Below, piece by piece: positions 35,043 to 43,141 of a stretch of 59,098 nucleotides of DNA (position 1 is the stretch's first letter; each line of letters opens with the position of its first letter). Below the pieces are notes generated by a model that was not told the DNA's origin, made no database searches, and saw only the letters and a program-made list of their open reading frames with translations. The DNA is from an uncultured Christensenellaceae bacterium (lineage in GTDB: Bacteria; Bacillota; Clostridia; Christensenellales; UBA3700): the NCBI GenBank assembly GCA_944376205.1, contig CALWBV010000010.1, positions 1-59,098 of the forward strand. The letters are read 5' to 3'. A program made the translations under genes and the position numbers.

Positions 35043-35822
35043 TTAAAACGATTGTTTGTCAGAAGAATTTTCGCCTACTCTGCCTATGTAAAGTACGCTG
35101 TCATTTCTTTCTATAAGTACTCCGCCCTCGGCAAAGCGTTCGAATAATTGCTCTAACTCTTTGACGTAAGAATCGTAATTTTCATCGTCTTTTTTAAGCG
35201 CATACGATCCCGAAAGACATCTTCCGACAAAATCTCTTGCGCTGTTATATACCGTGTCATTGGAAAAACTCTTTATTTCAAATCCGTCTTTGAAAAAATC
35301 CTCAAAAGATTTTTCGTCCGACGCATCGAATCCGCCCGAAAATCCCTTATAACGAGGACAATATTTTTTATTGATACCGTAAAGCTCTTTGCTCATAGGA
35401 GTGTCCGTGTTCCTCGAATTGTAGATTATCGCTACTCTTCCGCTCGGTTTCAATATTCGCCTGCACTCTTTGGCAAAAGCTGTTTTGTCAAACCAATGAA
35501 AAGCCTGTGCCACCGTCACCAAATCCAAAGTATTAGGACTTATGCCTGTGTTCTCGGCACTTGCGGCAATACTTTCGCAGCCGCCGTACAAAGCTGCTTT
35601 TTCCTGCAAAACACTTCGCATATCGTCGTTAGGTTCGACGCATAAAACTCTGTATCCCGCTTTTATGAGCGGCAGTGCAAATATTCCCGTACCGGCACCT
35701 ATATCGGCAATAACGGCTTTTTTATCCATAGAAGCACAAAGATAATCGTAAAGTCCTTTTGCGTATTCGGGGCGGTAAGCATCGTAAAATTTTGCCTTGC
35801 CCGTAAAAAGATTTTCGTTCAT
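35043..35822 (-). CDS. Class I SAM-dependent methyltransferase
   Basis: A 259-residue protein with motif I IADIGAGTGIFALPL, motif II VLCVEPNDDM and the LVTVAQAFHWFD block of the Methyltransf_11/UbiE-like group. The opening FTGKAKFYDAYRPEYAKGLYDYL is typical for uncharacterised Firmicutes members. Substrate unknown. A short intergenic distance suggests co-transcription with the phosphoesterase. Confidence 0.87.
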   Translation of the reverse strand: MNENLFTGKAKFYDAYRPEYAKGLYDYLCASMDKKAVIADIGAGTGIFALPLIKAGYRVLCVEPNDDMRSVLQEKAALYGGCESIAASAENTGISPNTLDLVTVAQAFHWFDKTAFAKECRRILKPSGRVAIIYNSRNTDTPMSKELYGINKKYCPRYKGFSGGFDASDEKSFEDFFKDGFEIKSFSNDTVYNSARDFVGRCLSGSYALKKDDENYDSYVKELEQLFERFAEGGVLIERNDSVLYIGRVGENSSDKQSF

Positions 35823-35867
35823 ATTAACCTCTTTTCATCATCTTTCTTAAGCAATTCGGCGCAACTA

Positions 35868-37019
35868 TCATTTCATATCTTCTAACGTAAGCACCTTTTC
35901 GTTATCATATATTTTTTTGAGTTCTTCGGCGGTGTTGCACATTGCGCTGTAACGGGGAGTTGTGTAAGAATTGCCATCCTCGTCCTGCTCGTAAACGCAT
36001 ACGAATTCTCTGCACCAGGTACAGAAAGTCAGCCATCTGGTATTTTCTTCAAAGGCTTTGTCGATGTCGAAAATAAAATCGTTTTCGCTCATCATTATCA
36101 TCTTGTTTTCGCTTGCGGCAAAGCACTTTTTGAATCGTGTGGAGTTTGCCGTATCTTTAAGATATTTTTTCCTCGAATTATCGGGATAATAAGGATCGTC
36201 TCCTATGATATCGCACTTATCGTCGCCGACGTACCAATCGGGATCCTGTCCGTTGTAAACCCAAATCAGATTGTTGAGTTTGTGATAGTTTGTCATTCTG
36301 TCGTAGAGGATATTCCAAAGCTCTTTGTATGCGTCTGCACCGCCGGCACCCCACCAGAACCAACCTCCGCTCGCCTCGTGCAATGGTCTCCAAAGCACGG
36401 GAACACCTTCTTCGGACAAAGTCTTGAGATAACTCGAAATTGCGTCTATATCCTCGATTAAACCCTTATAGAGTTTACCGTCTTTATCTTTCAGCGCCTC
36501 GGCAAGATCGAATTCTGTCTGTTCGGTATAAAAAGCACGCGGTTTACCGTCCATGTTATCAACCGTCCAATGCCAGCATATCGTGACGATACCGCCTGAA
36601 TTGTGCCATTCCAGCGCCTGCTCGGAAGTAAAACATCTTGCTCCGCACTCAACTCCCGATATATCCAGCCCCAAAAGTGCAGGATATGCGCCCGTAACGC
36701 TGTAAACGGCTTGCAATTCGTTGGCTTTGAATACCGTCCTCGAACTGTCGGGATCTTCGGGGTCCTGCCTGAATTGAGGGAGGTCGAAATTTTCGTATTC
36801 GTTGATATATTGTCCGCTCAAAGTGTACTTGCCGTATATGCTCTTGAGATACTCCATAAGCTCAACTGCGCACTCGTCTGCATTTGGATTGATAAGCGTA
36901 GATTGCGCTGTTTCATAATGTTCGTCAGGTATTTTTATAAATGCGTAGCAACCGCTCAAAACAAGCGAAATACAAAGCGTCAAAACAAGCGATAATACAA
37001 TTATTGTTTTTCTTTTCAT
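35868..37019 (-). CDS. GH26 beta-mannanase-like lipoprotein
   Basis: A 383-residue secreted lipoprotein: signal MKRKTIIVLSLVLTLCIS and a lipobox LSGC with Cys24. The GH26 barrel follows, with YTLSGQ, the ICWHW block (147-151), acid/base Glu215 in WRPLHEASGGWFWWG and the likely nucleophile Glu312 in MMSEND. GH26 enzymes cut beta-1,4-mannans or related glucans, so a surface mannanase is expected. It is a single gene; the product oligosaccharides could enter through the sugar transporter elsewhere in the window, by inference. Confidence 0.9.
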   Translation of the reverse strand: MKRKTIIVLSLVLTLCISLVLSGCYAFIKIPDEHYETAQSTLINPNADECAVELMEYLKSIYGKYTLSGQYINEYENFDLPQFRQDPEDPDSSRTVFKANELQAVYSVTGAYPALLGLDISGVECGARCFTSEQALEWHNSGGIVTICWHWTVDNMDGKPRAFYTEQTEFDLAEALKDKDGKLYKGLIEDIDAISSYLKTLSEEGVPVLWRPLHEASGGWFWWGAGGADAYKELWNILYDRMTNYHKLNNLIWVYNGQDPDWYVGDDKCDIIGDDPYYPDNSRKKYLKDTANSTRFKKCFAASENKMIMMSENDFIFDIDKAFEENTRWLTFCTWCREFVCVYEQDEDGNSYTTPRYSAMCNTAEELKKIYDNEKVLTLEDMK

Positions 37020-37270
37020 AAAATCCCCCGTACGTTTATATGATAATATGCGTACGCAGGGGTTGTCAATAGAGAATTAAAGTTAGAAATATTAATTAAA
37101 ATTGCACCGTCCAAAACATAAATAGGCATTGATACTATTTTCATTATATAAATCTTGTTATTGTTGAATGTGCCAGCACGGCAACATTAACCGCATAATA
37201 CCAAAGATATTTGTTAACGGATTTATCAGCAAACCTTTCAGCAACAACAAAATTTATTTGATGAATAAAT

Positions 37271-37569
37271 CTAAAACAAAACAACAACAAATATCACAAG
37301 TGATACAATTAGTTTTATAAGACCTACGCCCAAACCGTCCATTTCGAGTCCTCTTATAAGAACACGCAAAATATTGATAGATGTTACTACAATTGCAATT
37401 ATGAAAGTGCAAGAAATAACGTTGTGTGCACAAATGCAATAGCAAAACAAATCAATATTATATTGGCAATTGTTATAAAAGCCACAAATCCCGCCATATG
37501 ACCTAATATTTCATCCCTTTCGTCTGCATGGGCACAAGCATCAAGATACATTTCATAGATTTCGCTCAT
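37271..37569 (-). pseudogene. Frameshifted small membrane protein next to an XRE regulator
   Basis: Two overlapping minus-strand frames make one plausible protein of about 100 residues. The first (37399-37569) begins MSEIYEMYLDACAHADERDE and runs into a TM segment. The second, in another frame, continues with a further hydrophobic segment (FISCTFIIAIVVTSINILRV), a short amphipathic stretch and a last TM to a stop at 37271. A single frameshift near 37405-37425 would join them. The start has GGGAA upstream. It is divergent from the XRE gene and shares operator-like palindromes with it, as in many regulator/membrane-protein pairs. Confidence 0.6.
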
Positions 37570-37614
37570 ATAATTTCCCTTATATATTTAAGTTATTTTG
37601 TCATAATCAATATA

Positions 37615-37660
37615 ACACTATATTTAGTGTATATTAATAATTTTACACTATATTAAATGT
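37615..37660. promoter_or_regulatory. Tandem operator palindromes between divergent genes
   Basis: A perfect site ACACTA-TATT-TAGTGT (37615-37630) and a half-degenerate one ACACTA-TATT-AAATGT (37645-37660) start exactly 30 bp apart, about three helical turns. They overlap the XRE promoter region, which fits autoregulation. Confidence 0.65.
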
Positions 37661-37671
37661 ATAATTGTTAT

Positions 37672-37878
37672 ATGAGCAGCCTCGGTGAAAACTTGAAATC
37701 TTTGAGAAAAATCAACAATATCAGTCAAAAAGACTTTGCCGAAAAAATGCAAACTACTCAACAGCGAGTGAGTGAATGGGAGTGCAATAAGGTTGAGCCT
37801 TCGCTATATAATATCGTAAAAATATTGAAAATCTTTAATATTACTTTTGAAGAACTTATCGACAGTATCGAATTTTAA
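37672..37878 (+). CDS. XRE-family HTH regulator
   Basis: A 68-residue Cro/CI-type repressor that is almost only the helix-turn-helix: LGENLKSLRKINNISQKDFAEKM, TTQQRVSEWE and PSLYNIVKILKIFNITFEELI. The ATG at 37672 was chosen over 37657 because a TATAAT (37660-37665) lies between them, six bases before 37672. That would give a leaderless mRNA; no ribosome binding site is seen for either start. It probably represses itself and the divergent membrane gene. Confidence 0.85.
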   Translation: MSSLGENLKSLRKINNISQKDFAEKMQTTQQRVSEWECNKVEPSLYNIVKILKIFNITFEELIDSIEF

Positions 37879-37923
37879 GGCGTCAATAAATATTAATTAA
37901 GTTGTTGAAACTAAAAAGCATAA

Positions 37924-37953
37924 AAAAAGAAGAGCTTTGCGACTCTTCTTTTT
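37924..37953. terminator. Bidirectional terminator (XRE gene and tRNA)
   Basis: AAGAAGAG / CTCTTCTT stem with A and T runs on the two sides. It serves the plus-strand regulator and lies directly behind the CCA end of the minus-strand tRNA. Confidence 0.8.
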
Positions 37954-38030
37954 TGGTCGAGGTGACAAGACTTGAACTTGCGACCTCACGGTCCCTAACC
38001 GTGCGCGCTACCAACCTGCGCTACACCTCG
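37954..38030 (-). tRNA. tRNA-Pro with anticodon AGG
   Basis: A 77-nt cloverleaf on the minus strand: acceptor CGAGGTG/CACCTCG, D-stem GCGC/GCGC, anticodon stem CACGG/CCGTG around loop TTAGGGA (anticodon AGG), T-arm GCAAG-TTCAAGT-CTTGT, discriminator A and an encoded CCA. The overall sequence is that of tRNA-Pro. The A at position 34 is unusual for bacterial proline tRNAs. Confidence 0.93.
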
Positions 38031-38083
38031 ATTGGTCTGTAATTGCGCTTGATGAATACTTGCTTCTCTCTCAAGGCTTCTAT

Positions 38084-38112
38084 ATTATATCCTCTAAATC
38101 GGAAAATATCAA
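38084..38112 (-). promoter_or_regulatory. Promoter of the tRNA-Pro gene
   Basis: On the minus strand: TTGATA (38107-38112), 17-bp spacer, TATAAT (38084-38089), about 55 bp before the mature tRNA. Confidence 0.75.
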
Positions 38113-38164
38113 GGCTTTTGAAGCACTTTTTTTAATTAATTTTACGCTTTTTCAGACAATATCC

Positions 38165-38208
38165 GAGTGGACGCCCGTTTTCAGGCGGGCTTTATACCAC
38201 TCTTTTTT
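38165..38208. other. Two-part hairpin downstream of the kinase-like gene
   Basis: An outer stem GAGTGG/CCACTC encloses an inner stem GCCCG/CGGGC, followed on the plus strand by TTTTTT. It lies 20 bp beyond the stop of the minus-strand kinase-like gene, but the T run is on the other strand. It may stop plus-strand transcription or act as a 3' stabiliser. Confidence 0.5.
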
Positions 38209-38227
38209 GCGTTTTTTATGTTTTTGC

Positions 38228-38836
38228 TCACTCTACGGGCGGCTTGGTCTTATAGATATCAACGATTATGTCAACGCATTTTTCTATACCTAAAGTACCG
38301 CTGTCAAGCGCTACGTCGTAATTATTTGCGTTGCCCCACTCCATTTCCGTATAGAATTGATAATATGCCGCACGACGCTTATCCTTATCCTTAAGACGTT
38401 TCATAGGAGAATCCTCTCTTTCGCCGTAAAGGTTGACGATACGTTCGGCCCTTTTGTCCATATCCGCATGCACGTACACTTTTATGCAATCTGCGATGTC
38501 ACGCAAAATATAGTCTGCACAGCGTCCGACAATTACGCACGACTCCTTTTGTGCAAGTTCCATGATTATTTTACGCTGGGTAATCCACAGATAATCCTGA
38601 TTGGATATGCCGTTGTATGTTCTTCCCGCCGCAAGCACATTGGCAAGCCAACTTCCGTGTGCCGTGTATTCGCCGTGTTCCTCGACGTATTCCTTGGCAA
38701 GTCCGCTTTCTTCTGCGACCTTTTCGATAAGTTCGTTGTCATAACAAGGTATGCCGAGTTTTGCGGCTACTTCTTTGCCTACCGTCCTGCCGCCGCTGCC
38801 GAATTGTCTTGAAATAGTGATAATTCTGTTTTTCAT
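38228..38836 (-). CDS. Cytidylate kinase-like family protein
   Basis: A 202-residue protein beginning IITISRQFGSGGRTVGKEVAAKLGIPCYD, the P-loop form of the cytidylate kinase-like family found in many Clostridia. VIVGRCADYIL and a lid-like segment with Arg/Lys residues (RAERIVNLYG, KDKRRAAYYQFYT) complete it. It probably phosphorylates a nucleotide, but is distinct from the true Cmk and its substrate is unproven. GGAGG precedes the ATG, and an extended -10 (TGATATAAT) lies upstream. Confidence 0.87.
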   Translation of the reverse strand: MKNRIITISRQFGSGGRTVGKEVAAKLGIPCYDNELIEKVAEESGLAKEYVEEHGEYTAHGSWLANVLAAGRTYNGISNQDYLWITQRKIIMELAQKESCVIVGRCADYILRDIADCIKVYVHADMDKRAERIVNLYGEREDSPMKRLKDKDKRRAAYYQFYTEMEWGNANNYDVALDSGTLGIEKCVDIIVDIYKTKPPVE

Positions 38837-38929
38837 AATTTACCTCCGCTTGTTACGTTTATATTATATCACATTAAAAATCGAAATTGAATACCCTTTT
38901 TGGAAATTACTCAAAATTTTAGCCTTATA

Positions 38930-38958
38930 TTGACTTTGCAAAAATTAACCGTTATAAT
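38930..38958 (+). promoter_or_regulatory. Promoter of the acidic protein/PH-domain genes
   Basis: TTGACT (38930-38935), 17-bp spacer, TATAAT (38953-38958), followed by the small gene at 38996. Confidence 0.75.
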
Positions 38959-38995
38959 TAATTTATCAACGTAATATGATATCAGGGTAATAAGA

Positions 38996-39231
38996 ATGAA
39001 TAAAAAATCAACGAAAAAAAGAAAAGTTTTTTTGACAGCTTAAAAGAATTCGACGAATACGAATCAATGCCGACTCTAGAAGACGACGAAAAAAACTGCG
39101 ACTTCGAAGAATACTCGTATAACAATAATCTGCCTTACGATTTCTCGCCCGATCCCGACGAGAATGATCCCGAAGAAAGAGAGTTTGACAACGAGCCGTT
39201 AGCCCCTAGTAAATACGAAGACGTAAAATAA
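38996..39231 (+). pseudogene. Small acidic protein with homopolymer frameshift
   Basis: From the ATG the frame reads MNKKSTKK and then breaks at a run of seven A. With one extra A it continues KKSFFDSLKEFDEYESMPTL and on as a strongly acidic, codon-regular sequence to the TAA at 39229-39231, a protein of about 78 residues. The downstream frame has no start of its own near the promoter. Sequencing error, real mutation or programmed slippage at the A run are all possible. It lies just before the PH-domain-like gene. Confidence 0.55.
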
Positions 39232-39236
39232 TTCGT

Positions 39237-39653
39237 GTGGAAAACGGAAAAGTATATCTTTCTTATAAGCCCGAATACAAAGATTACATCTCCTCCATAC
39301 TCTTGCCCATACTCGGAGAACTGCCTTTGGCGTGTCTGTTTTCCTTCGTATTTGCTTTGTTCGGAGGAGTTTTGGTCTACTACCGTCCTTTCGGAACAAT
39401 AGGAATAATTGCAGCCGTAGTACTTTTTATACCCGTACTGCTCATATCTTACAACGTGCTTAAGGCAATATTCTTTTTGCTGTGCGCTCCCAAGAGATAC
39501 AAATTTACGAGATATATTCTGACGGACAGACGCATTATGTGGATATACGGTTCGTCTGAAAAAACCTGCGTCAAACTAACCTACAAACAAATTAACACAA
39601 AATATATGGTCTTTCATTCTATATTGAATATTTACTTTTTCATGCAGTTATGA
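39237..39653 (+). CDS. Membrane protein with partial bacterial PH domain
   Basis: A 138-residue protein, GTG start at 39237. Two long TM segments (about 20-50 and 55-85) precede the first strands of a bacterial PH domain (YILTDRRIMWIYGSSEKTCVKLTYKQINTKYM). The next gene shows the same plan with a complete domain, so this one seems cut short: after the strand it ends in HSILNIYFFMQL. It is probably a degraded or diverged duplicate. No clear ribosome binding site. Confidence 0.6.
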   Translation: MENGKVYLSYKPEYKDYISSILLPILGELPLACLFSFVFALFGGVLVYYRPFGTIGIIAAVVLFIPVLLISYNVLKAIFFLLCAPKRYKFTRYILTDRRIMWIYGSSEKTCVKLTYKQINTKYMVFHSILNIYFFMQL

Positions 39654-39677
39654 TACAATCATGTTAAGGAGATAAAT

Positions 39678-40355
39678 ATGGCAAAATTCGACGAAAATTA
39701 TTTCAAGACAAATGAAGAAACGCCAAAAGATTTCGATATCGACTCTCTGATCGGAGAAAACGAACAAAAGCTTTGGCAAGGCAAACCCAACAAAAAAGCG
39801 TATGTAATGTCCAACGTACTCAAGATGTTGCCTTTTGCGCTTATATGGCTTGCAGTTGACGGTACGATGATAGGTCTTATCATTAAATTTGCAAGTCAGC
39901 TGCCCGTCGGAGCAATTATCGGAATGGCTGTATTTTTGCTTTTCCACCTCGCTCCCGTGTGGATATGGCTATACAATATAATTACGGCTTCAAAAAGGCA
40001 CAAAAACATAGAATACGTCTTTACGGACAAACGTATCATTGTCAAGACAGGTCTTATAGGCATTGACGTGCAAAATATTTACTATTCAGACATCCAAAGC
40101 GTCAACGTCAAGGTAGGTCTCTTTGACAAAATATGCAAAGTCGGCGACATATATATCAAGTGCAATCAACACGCTTACGTGCTGTGGGATCTTCCCAATC
40201 CCTATAATCTTGCCAATAAATTTCAGAAAATCGCACTCGATATCAAGACGGATATCAATTATCCCAACGCACTTCGCCCCGACGAAAATACGGGATATAA
40301 AACAAGCTACAAAACACAAGATGACACCAAAAGCGACGATAATCTGAAATTCTGA
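39678..40355 (+). CDS. PH-domain membrane protein
   Basis: A 225-residue protein: acidic N-terminus, GENEQKLWQGKPNKKAYV leading into two TM segments (about 50-72 and 75-105), then a complete bacterial PH-like domain (EYVFTDKRIIVKTGLIGIDVQNIYYSDIQSVNVK ... GDIYIK) and a hydrophilic tail. Such YdbT/bPH2-like proteins are common membrane proteins of unknown role. AAGGAG precedes the ATG. A TACAAT with an upstream TG lies at about 39649-39657 and may give it its own promoter. Confidence 0.82.
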   Translation: MAKFDENYFKTNEETPKDFDIDSLIGENEQKLWQGKPNKKAYVMSNVLKMLPFALIWLAVDGTMIGLIIKFASQLPVGAIIGMAVFLLFHLAPVWIWLYNIITASKRHKNIEYVFTDKRIIVKTGLIGIDVQNIYYSDIQSVNVKVGLFDKICKVGDIYIKCNQHAYVLWDLPNPYNLANKFQKIALDIKTDINYPNALRPDENTGYKTSYKTQDDTKSDDNLKF

Positions 40356-40369
40356 CATTTGAGGTACAT

Positions 40370-41356
40370 ATGATCACACTCTTGCCCGGAAATAAACCCA
40401 ACGTATGCCAGCAAAACCTGATAGACCGCAAATACGGCATGTTTATCCATTTCGGAATAAACACGTTCAACAACACCGAGTGGTCAGACGGAAAGCTTGC
40501 TGTCAATTCCTACAACCCTACGGCTATCAATGCCGATTCGTGGGTGAAAAACGCTTACGAAGCGGGAATGAATTATGTAATCATCATCACAAAACACCAC
40601 GACGGTTTTTGCCTGTGGGACACCCAAAGCACAGATTATTGCGTAAATTGTTCTCCCAACAAGACTGACGTAATATACGAAGTGGCTAAAGCCTGCAAAA
40701 AATACAATATAAAACTAGGACTTTATTACTCTCTCTGGGACAGGCACGAAAAATGCTATAAAGACGACGAAAAATATGTAGAATACATGTCAGGACATCT
40801 CAAAGAGTTGATGGGCGGAAAATACGGCGAGATAGCCGAACTGTGGCTTGACGGCGGTTGGGATAAACGTGCAAAAAAATGGAATATACCCAAACTCTAC
40901 GACCTAGCGCATTCACTCCAACCTCAATGCGCTACCGCTGTAAATCTAACGATCGGATACCCTTGGTCAAAAAAAACCATGAAAAAATTCCAGCCGCAAA
41001 ATTATAAAGAAGGTATGCCGATAAGATACTTCCCTTCGGATTTCAGATTGTGGGATCCGCACTTCACAAGAGAAGACGATCCCAAACTTTATACCTATAA
41101 AGGCAACACGTATTATTTACCCTTTGAAGCGACTATATGTATTCGCAATATGTCCAACTGGTTTTGGGACCCTGAATACAGCAATGACAAATTGGTAGAC
41201 GCCGATTTTATAGTAGACAAATATAAATTGCTTGTCGGCGCTTCGAATTCTCTCGTTGTCAACGTCGCGCCCGATATACACGGCGAACAAGACCCCGAGG
41301 ATATCGAGAGGCTCATGCAAGTAGCAAATAAATTGGGAATCGCTCGCAAAGCTTAA
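40370..41356 (+). CDS. GH29 alpha-L-fucosidase-like enzyme
   Basis: A 328-residue cytoplasmic enzyme with the GH29 core: YGMFIHFGINTF (22-33), ITKHHDGFCLWDT (73-85), KLGLYYSLWD (115-124) and the nucleophile Asp161 in ELWLDGGWD. It lacks the C-terminal beta-sandwich of longer members. GH29 removes L-fucose from host or milk glycans; some short relatives act on other 6-deoxy or pentose sugars. It starts 14 bp after the PH gene and is followed by a terminator and a convergent sugar transporter. Confidence 0.88.
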   Translation: MITLLPGNKPNVCQQNLIDRKYGMFIHFGINTFNNTEWSDGKLAVNSYNPTAINADSWVKNAYEAGMNYVIIITKHHDGFCLWDTQSTDYCVNCSPNKTDVIYEVAKACKKYNIKLGLYYSLWDRHEKCYKDDEKYVEYMSGHLKELMGGKYGEIAELWLDGGWDKRAKKWNIPKLYDLAHSLQPQCATAVNLTIGYPWSKKTMKKFQPQNYKEGMPIRYFPSDFRLWDPHFTREDDPKLYTYKGNTYYLPFEATICIRNMSNWFWDPEYSNDKLVDADFIVDKYKLLVGASNSLVVNVAPDIHGEQDPEDIERLMQVANKLGIARKA

Positions 41357-41370
41357 AAGACTTCAAACAA

Positions 41371-41398
41371 AAAAACGACCTTGCGGTCGTTTTTTTAG
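41371..41398. terminator. Bidirectional terminator
   Basis: ACGACC/GGTCGT stem with a TTGC loop, A run before and T run after, between convergent GH29 and transporter genes. Confidence 0.85.
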
Positions 41399-41406
41399 TG
41401 TTTATT

Positions 41407-42921
41407 CTATTTATCATTACGATCTTCGTTTTCTTTATCCGAAACAGAAATGTCCGAAATCCCTTCTTCTTCCGTGCTTTGCATAGCGGCACTTCCCTCG
41501 GCTTCTTCGGCAGTCTCAAGTGCAAGTTGAGTTTTTTCTGCACGACGTTTTTCAAGTTCGGCTTTTATTTGAGCAAAACGCTCCCTGCTGATATTCGCTC
41601 TGTGCGAAAAGATAATTGAAATGATAAAAATCAGTCCGGGCAACACACCTAACACAACTCTGACCGCCGACAACGCCGCTTCGGGCTGTTGAATTACGCT
41701 GCCGTCCATGCTCTCGACATAACCGAATGCGCCGAGGACCGCCGAAACAAGCGCAATAGAAACACCGTTTGCGACCTTATACATAAACTGCGTTATGCCG
41801 TAATATGCCCCCTCTCGTCTCGTACCGTTGACATACTCGTCAATTTCGACTACGTCGGGTACGCTTGCGTAAGGTAATATCTGTATCGCCGACATTCCGA
41901 AACCGGCGAAAACGCACAAAAGCACCGTCGTCCATACTGTCTTTGCAGGCACGAAAATCGCCGCAAGCAATACAATTGCCATATATATGCATGCTATTGT
42001 GTAGACCTTGTGTTTGTTGAATTTCTCACTGAGTTTTACCCATACAAACGATGAAGCGATTGCGCACACGAGAGGTATAGCAACGAATACCATTGCCATG
42101 GCTCCGCCCGCAAATCCCAGAGAATCGTTGATGAAAAACATGAATACCGCCATTATGATATCGAATCCTACCATACTCAACAGATAGCACATCAATATAT
42201 TGCGAAATTCGGGAAGTTTGAAAAACTCCTTGAGCGTGGCAAAAAATCCTTTGTCGTTTTGTTCTACGACGTCCACACGCTCGTGTATGTTTGCCGCACA
42301 CAAAAGCATTATCACGATAGATATGGCAGCAAATATGGCAGCGGACAGCATATATGCTTTTCTTGCGTCGCCGAACAGTTGATAAAACAAACTTTCCTGT
42401 CCGTCGGCAAACAATGCAAACAACGCTGCTCCGAGAATTATGCCTACGTTGGCAAGCGCTATCCTTATACCGTTGAGCGAAGTACGTTCGTCATAGTTGT
42501 CGGTCATATTCGCCGTTATTGCGTTGTAAGGAATGTAAACGACTGTCCATGTGGTGTTGAACAACATGTATGCAAGCGTATAATAAATCATCTTGCCTAC
42601 CTGTGCGTCGGCGTCGAAAGGCGCAACCCACAACAACAAAAACACAAGTCCGTAAGGTACTGCACCGAACAACATATATACTCTTCTCTTGCCCCACTTG
42701 CTCTTGGTTTTGTCGCTTATTCTTCCCATCATATAATCGGTTACCGCATCCCAGAATTTTGCAATGATAAATACTGCGGAAGCAAGTTCGGCTTTAAGTC
42801 CGCCGACATTGACGAAAAAATAAAGCAAATAAAAAGAGATTGCCGCAAACATAATGTTCGCAGACAAATCTCCAAGACCGTAAAATATTTTTTCCTTGAG
42901 TTTGAGTTTCATACCTTTCAT
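41407..42921 (-). CDS. GPH-family (glycoside-pentoside-hexuronide) sugar:cation symporter
   Basis: A 504-residue MFS transporter with about twelve TM segments. The GPH signatures are visible: LGDLSANIMFAAISFYLLYFF at the N-terminus, DAVTDYMMGRISDKTKSKWGKRR between TM2 and TM3, and DVVEIDEYVNGTRREGAYYG late in the sequence. It imports a glycoside with Na+ or H+. The C-terminal tail (about 450-504) is long, hydrophilic and Glu-rich, which is not typical. It is probably linked to the GH29, GH2 or GH26 enzymes of the window. Confidence 0.9.
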   Translation of the reverse strand: MKGMKLKLKEKIFYGLGDLSANIMFAAISFYLLYFFVNVGGLKAELASAVFIIAKFWDAVTDYMMGRISDKTKSKWGKRRVYMLFGAVPYGLVFLLLWVAPFDADAQVGKMIYYTLAYMLFNTTWTVVYIPYNAITANMTDNYDERTSLNGIRIALANVGIILGAALFALFADGQESLFYQLFGDARKAYMLSAAIFAAISIVIMLLCAANIHERVDVVEQNDKGFFATLKEFFKLPEFRNILMCYLLSMVGFDIIMAVFMFFINDSLGFAGGAMAMVFVAIPLVCAIASSFVWVKLSEKFNKHKVYTIACIYMAIVLLAAIFVPAKTVWTTVLLCVFAGFGMSAIQILPYASVPDVVEIDEYVNGTRREGAYYGITQFMYKVANGVSIALVSAVLGAFGYVESMDGSVIQQPEAALSAVRVVLGVLPGLIFIISIIFSHRANISRERFAQIKAELEKRRAEKTQLALETAEEAEGSAAMQSTEEEGISDISVSDKENEDRNDK

Positions 42922-42946
42922 CTTTCCCTTTTTGACTCTTAAGAAT

Positions 42947-42976
42947 ATTTTAATCGGTTAGATCGTGTGTAGTCAA
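42947..42976 (-). promoter_or_regulatory. Promoter of the sugar symporter gene
   Basis: On the minus strand: TTGACT (42971-42976), 18-bp spacer, TAAAAT (42947-42952), 25 bases before the ATG. Repeat copy C lies about 70 bp upstream of the -35. Confidence 0.65.
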
Positions 42977-43044
42977 GCAGCAAATCGTTTTTCATGCAAA
43001 AAGCACACAAAAGGATTACATGCCGCTATATATTATAATATAAT

Positions 43045-43083
43045 AATTTATACAATTTACATAAGGCTTAAATTGTATAAATT
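43045..43083. repeat. Palindromic intergenic repeat, copy C
   Basis: Arms AATTTATACAATTT / AAATTGTATAAATT, 14 bp each and perfectly complementary, around ACATAAGGCTT. It lies between the sugar symporter and the end of the second AAA operon. Confidence 0.8.
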
Positions 43084-43088
43084 AATCT

Positions 43089-43139
43089 CTTCACGTGTAC
43101 ATGCATACGCATATATGCGTGGAATACGCACTTGTGAAG
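43089..43139 (-). terminator. Possible terminator of the second AAA operon
   Basis: A large imperfect inverted repeat directly behind the AAA stop codon: outer CTTCAC/GTGAAG, inner perfect palindrome ACGCATATATGCGT (43107-43120). No T run follows, so rho-independent termination is uncertain; copy C of the repeat comes next and may add to it. Confidence 0.4.
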
Positions 43140-43141
43140 CT

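Noticed and set aside
37254..37445. A 63-residue Cys-rich minus-strand open frame
   Set aside because: It is in the wrong frame relative to the two hydrophobic segments of the frameshifted membrane protein and has low-complexity Cys runs with no ribosome binding site.
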